From positions 1-37,196 of the forward strand of contig CANGXU010000016.1 of the NCBI GenBank assembly GCA_947457885.1: 37,196 nucleotides of DNA. Reading direction: 5' to 3'. Source of the DNA: Betaproteobacteria bacterium (lineage in GTDB: Bacteria > Pseudomonadota > Gammaproteobacteria > Burkholderiales > CAIKXV01). The notes under the pieces were generated by a model. It was given only the letters and a program-made list of their open reading frames with translations. It did not search any database and was not told where the DNA came from. Made by a program: the position numbers and the translations under genes. Positions 16,622 through 27,222 of the stretch are shown piece by piece; positions within the stretch are counted from its first letter, which is position 1; the number at the start of each line of letters is the position of its first letter.

Positions 16622-17191
16622 ATGTCGATCAGCCCGTCCTCCGGCGGCCAGCCGGCCGCACCTGCGGTCACCGCGCGCGGCAGCGGCCTGTGGCTGATGT
16701 TCGCAGTCTGGCTCGCCGTGTTCGGGGCCGTGTATGCATGGTTCCACGACTGGAACGCCGAGCAGGTGAACCCGAACCAGGTGGCGTCCCTGCCGATGGA
16801 CGGTCACGAGGTCTCCCTGCAGCGCAACCGTGCCGGGCACTACGTGGCCGATGGCTACATCGACGGGACCGCCGTCACGTTCATGCTCGACACCGGCGCC
16901 ACCCAGGTTGCGCTACCCATGCGCACTGCCCGCGCGCTCGGACTGCCGCTCGGTGAAGCCATCCAGCTGAGAACCGCGAATGGCGACACGGTCGGCTACC
17001 GTACCCGGCTCGAGCGGGTGCGGCTCGGTCCGATCGAACTGCGCGACGTCGCTGCGGTCGCTACCGACGGCATGGACGAGGCGATCGTGCTGCTCGGAAT
17101 GAGCTTCCTGAAGCGGGTGGAGTTCGCACAGCGCGGCGATCGGCTGACCCTCAGGGTCGTACCCGGCACGGCCGGAAACCAGACGCCTTAA
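16622..17191 (+). CDS. Membrane-anchored retropepsin-like aspartic protease (TIGR02281 type)
   Basis: A 189-residue protein with one transmembrane helix at residues 22-41 (GLWLMFAVWLAVFGAVYAWF), a short linker, and a periplasmic aspartyl protease domain. The active-site motif is FMLDTGATQVALP with Asp90; the flap and second strand region follow (LRTANGDTVGYRTRLERVRLG), ending in the IVLLGMSFLKRVEF signature of the family. As in retropepsins, one domain carries one catalytic Asp, so a dimer is expected. Targets are unknown in this group. It is separated from orn by 7 bases and from glgP by 19 bases, and probably shares the orn transcript. Confidence 0.85.
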   Translation: MSISPSSGGQPAAPAVTARGSGLWLMFAVWLAVFGAVYAWFHDWNAEQVNPNQVASLPMDGHEVSLQRNRAGHYVADGYIDGTAVTFMLDTGATQVALPMRTARALGLPLGEAIQLRTANGDTVGYRTRLERVRLGPIELRDVAAVATDGMDEAIVLLGMSFLKRVEFAQRGDRLTLRVVPGTAGNQTP

Positions 17192-17210
17192 CGAAACGGA
17201 GCAGCCACCG

Positions 17211-19775
17211 ATGGAAAGCCGACCGGCGACGTCGTTCACGATCGAGGTAGAGCCGAACGTTCCGCACCGGCTCGCCCGCCTGGACGAGCTCGCGAACAAC
17301 CTCTGGTACAGCTGGGATCGGCAGACGCGCAGGCTCTTTTCGCTGCTGCAGAAGGGGTTGTGGGACGCGACCGGACACAACCCGAAGGAGTTCCTGAAGC
17401 GTGTCGACGAGGCGCGTCTGATCGAGGCTGCCGACGACCCGGTGTTCCTGTCCAACCTGAACCGTGCGCTGTCCGCCTACGACACCTACCACGACGAGCC
17501 GCTGCGCCGGAACGGTTCCGAGTGGCTGCGCCAGACCGACAAGGTCGCGTATTTCTGCGCCGAGTACGGCTTCCATGAAAGCTTTCCGATCTACTCCGGC
17601 GGGCTGGGCATCCTCGCTGGTGACCACTGCAAGGCCGCGAGCGATGCACGGCTGCCGTTCATCGCCGTGGGCCTGCTGTACCGGCAGGGCTATTTCTCCC
17701 AGACCATCGACGGCGAAGGCAACCAGCACGCGACCTACGGCGATTCCGATTACGATGACCTGCCGATCCACCGCGTCGTCGGGCCGGATGGCAGCGAGGT
17801 CATGGTGCAGGTCGAGATGCCCGGCCGCGTCGTGCACCTGAACGTCTGGAGCGCCCGTTGCGGGCACGTCACGCTGTACCTGCTGGACAGCGACGTCGAA
17901 ACCAACGCGCCCGCCGACCGCGAGATCTGCCGCCGCCTCTACGGTGGCGATCGGACCACTCGCATCGAGCAGGAAATCGTGCTGGGCATTGGCGGGGTGC
18001 GCGCGCTGCGTGCATTGGGCATCGCGCCGACCGTCTGGCACATCAACGAAGGGCATGCCGCCTTCCTGGTGCTCGAACGCATGCGCGAACTGACCGCGAG
18101 CGGGCTCAGCTTCGACACCGCGCTCGAGGCGGTCGCCGTGAACACGGTTTTCACTACCCACACGCCGGTACCGGCGGGGCATGACCACTTCGCCGAGTCG
18201 ATGATCGTGTCCTACTTCGAGCGCTTCGCCCCTCAACTCGGGCTCGACCACGCGCAGTTGCTGGCGCTCGGCCACGGCATGGGCAACGGCGACTTCAACA
18301 TGACCGCGCTGGCGATCCGCGCATCGCGCTTCCAGAACGGGGTCTCGAAGATACACGGCGGGGTATCGGCCGAGATCTGCCGCGAGCTGTGGCCGCAGAT
18401 CACCCCGCACGACAACCCGATCGACTACGTGACCAACGGCGTGCACGTGCCGACCTTCCTGGCCGAAGAGTGGATGGAGATCTTCGAGCGCTACCTCGGG
18501 CCCGACTGGCTTGCCCGGCAGCGCGATCTCGAGTTCTGGAAGCGCGTCGACGACATACCGGACCACCTGTTCTGGAGCGTCCGCCAGACGCTGAAGTCTC
18601 GCATGCTGCACCTGGTGAAACACGTCACGCGCGTGCAGCACCTGCGCAACAACGGATCCGAAGCCCACCTCGACCGCCTGCTCAAGCACGCCGATCCGGA
18701 CAATCCCAACGTGCTGACCATCGGCTTCGCGCGCCGCTTCGCGACCTACAAGCGCGCGACGATGATGTTCGAGGATCTCGACTTCCTGCGCGACCTGATT
18801 TCGGACGCGAAGCGCCCGGTGCTGTTCGTCTATGCGGGCAAGGCGCATCCGGCGGACCTGCCCGGGCAGGCGCTGATCCGCAGGCTGCACGAGATCTCGC
18901 GAATGCCCGGTTTCGAAGGCCGCCTGCTGCTGCTCGAGGGCTACGACCTGCGCATCGCGCGGCGCATCGTCTCCGGCGTCGACGTGTGGCTGAACAACCC
19001 GGTGTATCCGCTTGAGGCGAGCGGCACCTCCGGCATGAAGGCCGGCATGAACGGCGTGCTCAATCTGTCCGTGCTGGACGGCTGGTGGGGCGAGGGCTAC
19101 GACGGCCACAACGGCTGGGGCATCAAGCCGGCTTCGCAGTACCTCGACGATGCGCGCCGCACGCGCGAGGAATGCCAGACCCTGTATGAACTGCTGCAGG
19201 ATCAGGTCATCCCGATGTACTACGACCGCAGTCCGTCCGGCTTCTCGCCGCGCTGGGTGCGCATGGCCAAGCGGTCGATCGCGACCCTGCTGCCGCGCTT
19301 CAACACCGGCCGCATGGTCGGGGAATACGTGCAGAAGTTCTACCATCCGGCCAGCCTGCAGTGGCGGCGCTACAGCGAGGGCGGCTTTGCGCGCGCGCAG
19401 GAGGTGGCGCAGTGGAAGGCACGGGTGCGTTCGGCGTGGCAAGGCGTGACCGCGCGCCGGCTCGATGTACCGCGCAAGTCGCTGCGCTTCGGCGAAGGCG
19501 TGCGGATCGACGTCGCGGTCGACCTGAACGGGCTCGCACCGGACGACGTGATCGTCGAGATGACGCTGGCCCGACAGAGCCCCTACGAGAAACTGCGCCA
19601 GTCGCAGAGGCTGTCGTTCGAGTCGACCGGGGAGCGCACCGTGCAGGGCGAGCATCGCTTCGCTCTCGCGCTGACCCCGGAGCTATGCGGCAGGCTCGAG
19701 TACCGGATCCGAGTCTACCCATGCCACGAACTGCTCACGCATCCGTTCGAACTCGGGATGATGATCTGGCTGTAG
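17211..19775 (+). CDS. glgP: Alpha-glucan (glycogen/maltodextrin) phosphorylase, GT35
   Basis: This enzyme releases glucose-1-phosphate from the non-reducing ends of alpha-1,4-glucan. At 854 residues it belongs to the shorter alpha-glucan phosphorylase type (TIGR02094), with an N-terminal DUF3417-like region (RLARLDELANNLWYSWD). Key stretches are AYFCAEYGFHESFPIYSGGLG (110s-130s), GIAPTVWHINEGHAAFL, VFTTHTPVPAGHD, GFARRFATYKRA, and the pyridoxal phosphate site EASGTSGMKAGMNG with Lys610. A GGAG ribosome binding sequence is upstream of the ATG. Its last 41 bases overlap the 3' end of glgA on the other strand. No branching or debranching enzyme gene is visible in the window. Confidence 0.95.
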   Translation: MESRPATSFTIEVEPNVPHRLARLDELANNLWYSWDRQTRRLFSLLQKGLWDATGHNPKEFLKRVDEARLIEAADDPVFLSNLNRALSAYDTYHDEPLRRNGSEWLRQTDKVAYFCAEYGFHESFPIYSGGLGILAGDHCKAASDARLPFIAVGLLYRQGYFSQTIDGEGNQHATYGDSDYDDLPIHRVVGPDGSEVMVQVEMPGRVVHLNVWSARCGHVTLYLLDSDVETNAPADREICRRLYGGDRTTRIEQEIVLGIGGVRALRALGIAPTVWHINEGHAAFLVLERMRELTASGLSFDTALEAVAVNTVFTTHTPVPAGHDHFAESMIVSYFERFAPQLGLDHAQLLALGHGMGNGDFNMTALAIRASRFQNGVSKIHGGVSAEICRELWPQITPHDNPIDYVTNGVHVPTFLAEEWMEIFERYLGPDWLARQRDLEFWKRVDDIPDHLFWSVRQTLKSRMLHLVKHVTRVQHLRNNGSEAHLDRLLKHADPDNPNVLTIGFARRFATYKRATMMFEDLDFLRDLISDAKRPVLFVYAGKAHPADLPGQALIRRLHEISRMPGFEGRLLLLEGYDLRIARRIVSGVDVWLNNPVYPLEASGTSGMKAGMNGVLNLSVLDGWWGEGYDGHNGWGIKPASQYLDDARRTREECQTLYELLQDQVIPMYYDRSPSGFSPRWVRMAKRSIATLLPRFNTGRMVGEYVQKFYHPASLQWRRYSEGGFARAQEVAQWKARVRSAWQGVTARRLDVPRKSLRFGEGVRIDVAVDLNGLAPDDVIVEMTLARQSPYEKLRQSQRLSFESTGERTVQGEHRFALALTPELCGRLEYRIRVYPCHELLTHPFELGMMIWL

Positions 19776-21321
19776 CCTGCCCGGAAGCAGTCGCGAAAGC
19801 GATCGCCTGCCGGTACACCCCGACATAGGACGCAGCGCTCGCCTGCCAGCCGAAATCGCGCTGCATGCCGGCTGCCTGCAGCGCGCGCCAGCGAGGCCGA
19901 TCCTGCCAGGCGGCGAACGCACGCACCACGGTGGCCACCAGCGCAGCCGATGTGTCGCCCGTGAACACGAAACCGGTGCCTCGCGGCGCCGTCGCCGAGG
20001 CGTCGTCGAGTACCGAATCGGCCAGACCGCCGGTGGCGCGCACCAGCGGCGGGGCACCATAGCGCTGGCTGTACATCTGGTTAAGCCCGCAGGGTTCGAA
20101 GCGCGACGGCATCAGGAACGCATCGCAGCCGCCTTCGATCAGGTGCGAAAGCGGCTCATCGAATCCGCCGATGAAGCCGACCCGGCCGGGATACCGACGC
20201 ACGCATTCCGCGGCCGCGTCGGTGAGCAGCCTGTCCCCGGAGCCGAGCATCGCCAGCTGCAACCGGTGCCGTGCGGCCAGCCCGGGCCAGGCATCCAGGA
20301 TCAGGTCGATGCCCTTCTGCTCCGTGAACCGGCTGACCACGCCGAACAGCATGGCATCGTCGTCGGGCTCGAGGCCGAATCGCTGCTGCACGGCGCGGCG
20401 GTTGGCCGCGCGTGCATCGAGCGTATCCTTCGTGAATCGTCCGGCCAGGCAAGGATCGGTGGCTGGGTCCCAGGTGGCGGTATCGATGCCGTTGAGGATG
20501 CCGAACAGCCGGTTGCTGCGTGCGGCGAGCAGTCCCTGGAAGCCGAAGCCGAGCGGCGCCTGCTGGATCTCGCGCGCATAGGTCGGGCTGACCGTGGTGA
20601 TGCAGTCGGCGTAGTAGAGCCCGGCCTTGAGGAACGAAAGCCGGCCGTGGTACTCGAGGCCATGCATGCTGAAGCTTTCGGGCGGCAGCCCGAGCCGGGC
20701 AAGCAGTGCCGGCTCGAAGCTGCCGCTGAACGCCAGGTTGTGCACCGTGAATACCGTCGCTGTAACCTTTGCCTCAGCGGCGGCAACGGCTGGCGCAGCC
20801 TGGCGGTCGAACGACAGGCAGGCTGGTGCCAACCCCGTCTGCCAGTCGTTGCAGTGGAGCACATCGGGCCGCCAACCCAGCGGTGAGGCTGCACCGCACA
20901 GCAGCGCCGCCACTTTCGACAGCAGGCCGAAGCGCAGCGGATTGTCGGTCCAGTCGGCGCCTGCACCGTCGACGTACGGGTTGCCAGCGCGTCCGTAGAG
21001 TTCCGGGCAGTCGACCACCAGGCAGCGCAGCCTGTCGTTGATCCGGCCCGACAGCAGGGTTGCGCCGGGCAATCCGGCCGACGGGCCGATGCGCCCCTCC
21101 GTGCGAGACTCGCACATGCCCGAGAGGATGGCCGGATAGCCTGGCAGTAGCACACGCACATCGGCGCCTATGGCAGCCAGCGCGGCGGGGAGGCTTGCGC
21201 TGACATCCGCCAGGCCTCCGGTCTTCACCAGGGGGGCGACTTCCGAGGTTGCCAACAGGACCGAGGGCAGGGCTGCCGGCACTGAAGGGGAAGCGGTCTG
21301 ATCGAGGGAAGGCTCGGCCAA
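19735..21321 (-). CDS. glgA: Glycogen synthase GlgA (ADP-glucose type, GT5)
   Basis: GlgA transfers glucose from ADP-glucose to the growing alpha-1,4-glucan. The 528-residue protein has the ADP-glucose motif EVAPLVKTGGLADV with Lys33, then DVLHCNDWQTGLAPA, TVFTVHNLAFSG, the GT-B linker region GILNGIDTATWDP, VVSRFTEQKGIDLILDA, and the C-terminal DAFLMPSRFEPCGLNQMYSQRYGAPPLVRATGGLADSV with its catalytic Glu. The start is a TTG at 21321 with no ribosome binding site; a GTG 39 bases downstream is possible and leaves the core intact. A perfect TATAAT lies 33 bases upstream. Its 3' end overlaps glgP by 41 bases, so both C-terminal ends are read from the same DNA. Confidence 0.94.
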   Translation of the reverse strand: MAEPSLDQTASPSVPAALPSVLLATSEVAPLVKTGGLADVSASLPAALAAIGADVRVLLPGYPAILSGMCESRTEGRIGPSAGLPGATLLSGRINDRLRCLVVDCPELYGRAGNPYVDGAGADWTDNPLRFGLLSKVAALLCGAASPLGWRPDVLHCNDWQTGLAPACLSFDRQAAPAVAAAEAKVTATVFTVHNLAFSGSFEPALLARLGLPPESFSMHGLEYHGRLSFLKAGLYYADCITTVSPTYAREIQQAPLGFGFQGLLAARSNRLFGILNGIDTATWDPATDPCLAGRFTKDTLDARAANRRAVQQRFGLEPDDDAMLFGVVSRFTEQKGIDLILDAWPGLAARHRLQLAMLGSGDRLLTDAAAECVRRYPGRVGFIGGFDEPLSHLIEGGCDAFLMPSRFEPCGLNQMYSQRYGAPPLVRATGGLADSVLDDASATAPRGTGFVFTGDTSAALVATVVRAFAAWQDRPRWRALQAAGMQRDFGWQASAASYVGVYRQAIAFATASGQATARSSSRVRTDA

Positions 21322-21353
21322 GGGTGCACGGATCGACTGTACGAGTGCGCCCG

Positions 21354-21359
21354 ATTATA
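21354..21359 (-). promoter_or_regulatory. Probable -10 box of the glgA promoter
   Basis: A perfect TATAAT on the minus strand, in the 110-base gap between the hybrid kinase and glgA. The sequence at the -35 position (CTGCCT) is poor, so an activator may be needed. Predicted start of transcription is near 21347, about 26 bases before the TTG. Confidence 0.5.
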
Positions 21360-21378
21360 GGCGCGCATATCGCGGCAG

Positions 21379-21405
21379 GCAGGCCACGTGCGCCGAGTGG
21401 CCTGC
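21379..21405 (-). terminator. Hairpin ending the signalling operon
   Basis: Perfect 9-bp arms GCAGGCCAC and GTGGCCTGC with a 9-base loop, 26 bases past the hybrid kinase stop codon and just ahead of the glgA -10 box. No T-run follows. It probably separates the signalling transcript from glgA. Confidence 0.5.
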
Positions 21406-21431
21406 GCTGGCGCCAGCCTGTCCGATCCGCT

Positions 21432-24400
21432 TCAGGCCATGGCTGCGATCGCCTCGCGCAGCGCGGCCGCCGCGCGCTCGACTTCCGAGGCGGCGTACTG
21501 ATAGCCAGCGCCGAGCGCTTCCGGGGATCCTTCGGAGGCAGTGCGCTCGAGGGTGGCCAGCGCCTCCACCGAAGGGCGTGCATGGAAATTCAGGATCACG
21601 CCGCGCAGCGCATGCGCTGCAGTGACGATATCCGGGGCGCAGCCCGCCTCGACCGCTGTGCGCAGTCTGTCCTGCATACCGGGCAGGGACTCCAGGCACA
21701 TCGAGCACAGGTGTGCGAGCAGTTGACGGTCGCCGCCGACGGTGTCGAGGAGGGCAGTCGTATCGATCGCCGGAAAGCCCACGGGCGGATGTCCGGCGCG
21801 ACCCCGCTGCGCTGCGTCGCTTCCGTGCTTCGCGAGCGCAAACTGGTCCAGCACGACCGCCAGTCGTTCACGCCGCAGAGGCTTCGAAAGGTATCCATCC
21901 ATCCCGGCCGCGAGGCAGCGTTCCTCGTCGCCGATCATCGCGTGTGCCGTCAGCGCAACGATCGGGGTGTGGCGAGGCGGCGTCCCGTCCGCTGCCGAGT
22001 TGCGCTCGAGTTCCAGCGAGCGGATGCGCGCGGTCGCCTCTAGCCCACCCAGGCGCGGCATCTGGACATCCATCAGCACGACATCGAACGCCCCCTTGCT
22101 CCACGCCTCGACGGCCTCGACGCCATCGTTGGCTACGGTGACCCGATGGCCGGCGCGCTCGAGCAGCATGCGCGCGAGCTTCCGGTTGACCGGGTTGTCT
22201 TCAGCGAGCAGCACGTCGAGCGCGAGCGCTGCAGTCTGCTGCGGGACGGACGGCTGCGGCACGGCGGCGGGTGTCGAAGGATCGTCCGGCAGTGCCATGT
22301 GGCGCCCTATCGTCTCGAACAGGTCCGATGCGGTAACCGGTTGCACGAGTACGGCCGCCGCGCCGACCGGCGTCCATGCCGGATCGCTCGCACGCGCGCT
22401 GCCCGCCGGGGCGACCACCACCAGCGGTACCCGATCGCCGATCCAGGTGGATACGGCCTGCTCGATCAGCAGCGCGGGCCTGGCATGCACCAGCACCAGG
22501 TCGAAGCCCGCTTCCAGCGCAGTGCGGTCCGGCGCCAGGCGCCTCGCCTCGTCGAGGCTCTGGCATTCGGTCAATGCCATGCCCCAGTGCGCGAACAGGT
22601 GTGCCAGGGAGCGGCGGCTGCTTGCCGACGCGTCGACCAGCAGCACGCGCAGCGGCCGCAGCACGACCGGCTGCCCGAGGCCTGTCGTGTCGGGCAGGAA
22701 CGAGACGTCGAACCAGAACGTGCTGCCTTCGCCTGGCGCGCTCTGCACCCGCAGTTCACTCCCCATCAGGGACACCAGGTGGCGGCTGATCGACAGGCCC
22801 AGCCCGGTGCCGCCAAAACGCCTCGTGGTGGAACTGTCGGCCTGGGTGAAGGCTTCGAAGATCTGCTCCTGCTTCTGCGGCGCGATACCGATGCCCGTGT
22901 CGCGCACGCGGAAGCGCACCTGCACCGGTCCGCCTTCGGCGGACGTGCCGACGACCTCTGCCGAGACCACGATTTCCCCGGTCTGCGTGAACTTGATCGC
23001 GTTACCGACCAGGTTCAGGATGACCTGGCCGATGCGCAGCGGATCTCCGATCAGAGCATCAGGGACGTCCGGCGCGACATCGAGGATCATCTGCAGGGAC
23101 CGTTCGCCCGCCTTGGGTGCCAGCGATTTCACGCGGTCGCTCAGTACGGCGCGCAGCGAGAATCCGATCTGCTCGAGTTGTATGCGGCCTGCCTCGATCT
23201 TGGAGTAGTCGAGCACGTCGTTGATGACCTGAAGCAGGTTCTCCGCCGAACGGCGCACCGACGTCAGGTAGTCGCGCTGCTCCGCATCGAGGTCGGTGTC
23301 GAGCGCGAGTTCGGTCATGCCGATGATGCCGTTCATCGGGGTCCGTATCTCGTGGCTCATGTTCGCCAGGAAGGCGCCCTTGGCCTGGCTGGCGGCTTCG
23401 GCGGCATCCTTCGCCGCCTTTAGTTCGGCCTCGTAGCGCAGCCGTTCCGAGATGTCGCGTGCCACGCCGATCTCACCGATATGGCGCCCCTCCGGATCAA
23501 ACAGGGGCGACAGAGACAGTTCGACATCGACCGAGCTTCCGTCCTTGCGCAGGCGGCGGGTGATCGACATGCGCTCGTTGCGACCGGTCCGTACCCGTTC
23601 CATCGCGTAGGTCTCGTCTCCGCCGGTCTCGGCGATGCGCAGCACCTCATAGGCGCTGCGACCGAGGACTTCCGCCTCGGTGAACTGGTACAACCGCTCC
23701 GCGCCGCGGTTCCAAGCGATCAGGCGATTGTCGAGATCCTTGAGCATGATCGCCTCCGAGGCCTGGTCGACGACCTGGGCAAGTTGACGGGCCTTTGCCT
23801 CGCTGGCGCGCAGGGCTTCCTCGCGCAGCCTCCGCTCTGTGATGTCCGATTTCACCGCGATGAACTGCTGTACTTCCCCGTTCTCGCCGCGGATCGGCTG
23901 CACGTCGAGCGCGACCCAGTACAGACGGCCATCGCGCGCATAGTTGATCAGTTCCTCCTGGAAACCCTCGCGCGCGGCGAGGTGCCTGCGCATGCGCGCC
24001 ACCGTCGCGGGATCCGTCTCCGGGCCCTGGAGCAGGTGTCCCGGCACGTGGCCTATCGCCTCTGCGGCCGGGATTCCTGTCAGCCGGGTGAATGCGTCGT
24101 TGACCCACTCGATATGGCCGTCGGCGTCGGTGATCACCACGGCGTTGCTGGTCCGGCTCGCGACGAGGGACAGCTTGCGCAGCTCGGCCTCGGTGTTCCG
24201 GTTGCTGGTGATGTCGGTGAGCACGCCGATCAGGCCGGTACGCTCCTGCGCGGAGGAGGTCAGCACCGCCTTCGAGAACAGCATGGCACGCTGCTCGCCG
24301 GCGGCATTGGTCAGCTCGGTCTCGAATGCCTGATATCCTGCGCTGCCCTCGAGCAGTTCGCGATCGCGCAACTCGATCAGTTCGGCCAGCTGGGGTGGCC

Positions 24401-26099
24401 AAAGGTCGCTGCTGGTCAGACCGACCACCGTGTCGCGGCTGAGCCCGTAGAAAGTCTCCCATGCGCGGTTCACGCTCTGGAACCGGCCGTTGCGGTCCTT
24501 GTAGTAGACGGGGTGTGGCATGGCTTCCAGCAGCTGGCGCGACAGCTCGAGGCTTTCGCGCAGTCGTTCCTCGCCTTCCCGCAGCCGCGCAGCGAGCAGT
24601 GTCCGTTCGTTGATGTCGCTGAGCAGCCCCGCCACGCCGTTCGTCTTTCCTTCGGCATCGACGGTCAGCCTTGCCGTGAATTCTCCCCAGCGCAGCTCGC
24701 CCGAAGCAGTCTCGATGCGGGCCTGCCATTGCGCGACTCCGTCGACGCCGGACAGCATCCGCCGCCACGCACGGATCGCCGCTGGGCGGTCGGCCTCGAC
24801 GATCCGTTCCAACAGACGCCGACCAACCAGTTCCTCGGGCCGGTATCCGGTGACCTGGAGCCAGGCGCGATTGACGAAGCTCACCCTTGCCTGGGTGTCG
24901 GATTGCCAGACCACTTCGGACAGGTTCTCCACGAGCTGCCGGTGGCGCGCCTCGCTGCGGGCGAGGGCGATGATCGCGGAATGCCTGGCCGTGTCGTTGA
25001 TGATCACGCCGGTCAGGTGCAGGAACTCGCCGCGCTCGTTGAAGACGCCCTGTCCCTTGTCGAGTACCCAGCGTGTGCTGCCATCGGCCGCGCGCAGGCG
25101 GTACTCGGCTGCGAACGGACGCCGCTGCTCGATCGCGTTTCCGATCAGGCCACGCATCTTGGCCATGTCGGACGGATGCACGATGCTGGCGTAGCTGCGC
25201 GTGTGGTTCTCGATCAGATCGACGACCGGGTAGCCGGTCAGCCGTTCGAACTCCTGGCTCAGGTATTCCATCGTCATCTTGGAATCGGCCAGGCAGCGGT
25301 AGACCACGCCGGGGATGTTTCCGGTCAGCGCGCGCAGCTCGCGTTCGTTGACGTCGGCCACGCGCTGTTGCTCCGACAGCCGGAGCGAGGCCTGATTCAG
25401 TGCGTCGACCAGGCCATGCAGCTCCAGGTTCCCGGGGTCGGCCGGCAACTGACGTCCGGAGCCGTCCAGCTCCAGTGCGAAGCGGTTTATCTTTTCCAGC
25501 CCCTCCCTCGTGCGACGGGTCACGCCCAGCACGCAGAGCCACACCAGCAGCCCGACCGCTGCGGACATCAGCGCCACCTGCAGCAGGTGATCGCGATAAA
25601 CGTTGTCGATCCGCTCGCGGTCCACCACCAGTTGCAGCCATCCGTCGAATGCGTTGCCGGTGACCGGATGCCAGAGGTTCGCCGGCGTGCCGTGCATGTC
25701 GTCCGAGCCGACTGTCTGTCGGCCAACGGAGGCGGGCACGACGACCGCAGGTGCGCGCGTCGGGGGCGGACGGAAGTCCGGTACGCCGGTATCCGATGCC
25801 GTCTGTACGGCCCGCGACACCAGCGTGCCGTCCGAGCGCCAGAGCAGGGCGTCCAGCACGCGCGGAAACTCGATCGCCTGCTGCAGCATCGTCTGCGACC
25901 GCGCGGCATCGCCGCCGGCCTGGCCGAGCGCCAAGGCCCGCTTCTGGGCGAGTTGCTCGAGCAGCGCGATGTGAACGGATTCGGCGCGGCTGTCTGCCGT
26001 ACTCGTGCGTACGACGATCGCGACCAGGAGGCTGATCGCTAGCGCGCCGACCAGCAGGGTCGGCAGCAGCCATGACATCCGGCGTAGGCGATCGCGCAT
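21432..26099 (-). CDS. Hybrid histidine kinase: 2 TM, five PAS, HisKA-HATPase, pseudo-receiver, receiver, HPt
   Basis: A 1555-residue membrane sensor. Transmembrane helices at about 9-31 and 174-194 bracket a periplasmic domain of about 140 residues. Five PAS domains follow (about 255-372, 385-500, 520-632, 643-757, 772-888). The kinase has phospho-acceptor His916 in [16 protein letters not shown]-box [17 protein letters not shown] and [11 protein letters not shown] first receiver (about 1150-1265) has His1205 where the acceptor Asp should be. A second (about 1293-1410) is intact, with Asp1344 in VVLMDVQMP and a C-terminal YLSKP Lys. A histidine phosphotransfer domain ends the protein, with His1496 in AAHALRGV. 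The signal is unknown. The ATG at 26099 lies 4 bases after the HD-GYP gene; an upstream start at 26147 would overlap it. Confidence 0.93.
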   Translation of the reverse strand: MRDRLRRMSWLLPTLLVGALAISLLVAIVVRTSTADSRAESVHIALLEQLAQKRALALGQAGGDAARSQTMLQQAIEFPRVLDALLWRSDGTLVSRAVQTASDTGVPDFRPPPTRAPAVVVPASVGRQTVGSDDMHGTPANLWHPVTGNAFDGWLQLVVDRERIDNVYRDHLLQVALMSAAVGLLVWLCVLGVTRRTREGLEKINRFALELDGSGRQLPADPGNLELHGLVDALNQASLRLSEQQRVADVNERELRALTGNIPGVVYRCLADSKMTMEYLSQEFERLTGYPVVDLIENHTRSYASIVHPSDMAKMRGLIGNAIEQRRPFAAEYRLRAADGSTRWVLDKGQGVFNERGEFLHLTGVIINDTARHSAIIALARSEARHRQLVENLSEVVWQSDTQARVSFVNRAWLQVTGYRPEELVGRRLLERIVEADRPAAIRAWRRMLSGVDGVAQWQARIETASGELRWGEFTARLTVDAEGKTNGVAGLLSDINERTLLAARLREGEERLRESLELSRQLLEAMPHPVYYKDRNGRFQSVNRAWETFYGLSRDTVVGLTSSDLWPPQLAELIELRDRELLEGSAGYQAFETELTNAAGEQRAMLFSKAVLTSSAQERTGLIGVLTDITSNRNTEAELRKLSLVASRTSNAVVITDADGHIEWVNDAFTRLTGIPAAEAIGHVPGHLLQGPETDPATVARMRRHLAAREGFQEELINYARDGRLYWVALDVQPIRGENGEVQQFIAVKSDITERRLREEALRASEAKARQLAQVVDQASEAIMLKDLDNRLIAWNRGAERLYQFTEAEVLGRSAYEVLRIAETGGDETYAMERVRTGRNERMSITRRLRKDGSSVDVELSLSPLFDPEGRHIGEIGVARDISERLRYEAELKAAKDAAEAASQAKGAFLANMSHEIRTPMNGIIGMTELALDTDLDAEQRDYLTSVRRSAENLLQVINDVLDYSKIEAGRIQLEQIGFSLRAVLSDRVKSLAPKAGERSLQMILDVAPDVPDALIGDPLRIGQVILNLVGNAIKFTQTGEIVVSAEVVGTSAEGGPVQVRFRVRDTGIGIAPQKQEQIFEAFTQADSSTTRRFGGTGLGLSISRHLVSLMGSELRVQSAPGEGSTFWFDVSFLPDTTGLGQPVVLRPLRVLLVDASASSRRSLAHLFAHWGMALTECQSLDEARRLAPDRTALEAGFDLVLVHARPALLIEQAVSTWIGDRVPLVVVAPAGSARASDPAWTPVGAAAVLVQPVTASDLFETIGRHMALPDDPSTPAAVPQPSVPQQTAALALDVLLAEDNPVNRKLARMLLERAGHRVTVANDGVEAVEAWSKGAFDVVLMDVQMPRLGGLEATARIRSLELERNSAADGTPPRHTPIVALTAHAMIGDEERCLAAGMDGYLSKPLRRERLAVVLDQFALAKHGSDAAQRGRAGHPPVGFPAIDTTALLDTVGGDRQLLAHLCSMCLESLPGMQDRLRTAVEAGCAPDIVTAAHALRGVILNFHARPSVEALATLERTASEGSPEALGAGYQYAASEVERAAAALREAIAAMA

Positions 26100-26103
26100 G
26101 AGA

Positions 26104-27222
26104 TCAGGCAGTGCCGACGAGCCCCGGCGGCAAGAGGTCTTCCGCATGGCCCGGGTCGGGGTCGCAGTGCAAAGGCTCCTCGTCGTCGGTGAATCGTGCG
26201 CTCATGTCGAGCACGTCGGGTAGCACCGTGAAGAAGGCATCGAGCAGGCGCGGGTCGAAGTGTCGGCCAGCCTGCTCGCGCATGAACGAAAGGGCTTCCT
26301 CCACGCTCCAGGGGCGCTTGTAGGGCCGGGCCGAGGTCAGCGCGTCGAACACGTCGGCAATGGCGACGATGCGCCCGAACAGTGGAATGGAATCTCCGGT
26401 GAGGCCGCGCGGATAACCCGTGCCATCGAATCTTTCGTGGTGGGACCACGCGATCTCCGCACCGGCCTGGATCACCGGGGATGCACTCTCACGCAGTATC
26501 TCGTAGCCGATCGCGGCATGCTCCTTCATCACCTCCCATTCGTCCGGCGTCAGCTTGCCGCGCTTGAGAAGGATACGATCAGGAGTACCCAGCTTGCCTA
26601 CGTCGTGCAACGGCGCTGCCAGCAGCAGGATCTCCTGTTGCTGCTCCGAAAGGCCGATCTGCCGGGCGATCAGCCGCGAACAGTGAGCCATCCGCTGGAT
26701 GTGTGCGCCGGTTTCGGGGTCGCGGAATTCTGCGGCACGCGCCAGCCGCACGATGGTCTCCAGTTCGCGGGCCGCGATCTCGGCCGTGGCAGCGCGAACC
26801 TCCGTCTCCAGCCACGCCGCGCGGCCCTCGAGCTGCTTCTGTGCGTCGCGCAGGCGCAGCATGTTGCGCGCCCTCGCCAGCAGTTCCGTGCGGTCGATCG
26901 GCTTGTTCAGAAAGTCGTTGATACCCGCTTCCAGTGCCCGGTAGCGGACCTCCAGTTCGGTGTTTGCCGTCACCATCAGGATCGGCGTTTCCGACTTTCC
27001 GGGGATCTGGCGGAAGCGGGCGGCGAATTCCAGCCCATCCGGAGCGGGCATCATGTAGTCGACGATGACAAGGTCCGGATCGTGTGTGGCGCACCAGTCG
27101 AGTGCGTCCGCGGAGGATTCGAACAGAACCGACGTGCAGTCCGGCATGCGTCGGATCAGGTACTCCATGAGCTTGAGGTTGAGCGCCACATCGTCGATCA
27201 CCAGTATCTGCTGTTCAGGCAA
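26104..27222 (-). CDS. Response regulator with HD-GYP c-di-GMP phosphodiesterase domain (RpfG-like)
   Basis: A 372-residue two-domain protein. The receiver (residues 5-120) has acidic pocket VIDD, phospho-acceptor Asp55 in LVIVDYMMPAPDG, Thr85 and Lys107. After a coiled linker (about 122-155) comes an HD-GYP domain with HDVGKLGTPD (His206, Asp207), the metal-binding HHERFDGTGYPRGL at 261-274, and the ADVFDALTSARPYK helix. All expected HD-GYP residues are present, so it should hydrolyse c-di-GMP, to pGpG or GMP, when phosphorylated. The start is TTG at 27222 with a GGAG site 7 bases upstream, overlapping the preceding gene by 8 bases, so translation of the two is likely coupled. The hybrid kinase follows directly and is a likely partner. 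Confidence 0.94.
   Translation of the reverse strand: MPEQQILVIDDVALNLKLMEYLIRRMPDCTSVLFESSADALDWCATHDPDLVIVDYMMPAPDGLEFAARFRQIPGKSETPILMVTANTELEVRYRALEAGINDFLNKPIDRTELLARARNMLRLRDAQKQLEGRAAWLETEVRAATAEIAARELETIVRLARAAEFRDPETGAHIQRMAHCSRLIARQIGLSEQQQEILLLAAPLHDVGKLGTPDRILLKRGKLTPDEWEVMKEHAAIGYEILRESASPVIQAGAEIAWSHHERFDGTGYPRGLTGDSIPLFGRIVAIADVFDALTSARPYKRPWSVEEALSFMREQAGRHFDPRLLDAFFTVLPDVLDMSARFTDDEEPLHCDPDPGHAEDLLPPGLVGTA

Noticed and set aside
17151..19655. 834-codon minus-strand ORF covering almost all of glgP
   Set aside because: Runs opposite a clear GT35 phosphorylase; composition is Arg/His/Val-rich with no domain, as expected for an antisense shadow in high-GC DNA.
23481..26042. 853-codon plus-strand ORF opposite the hybrid kinase
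   Set aside because: Shadow of the PAS region; no recognisable motif or ribosome binding site.
23647..26073. 808-codon second minus-strand frame within the hybrid kinase
   Set aside because: Out-of-frame shadow of the same gene, extremely Arg-rich; the real frame carries PAS and kinase motifs.
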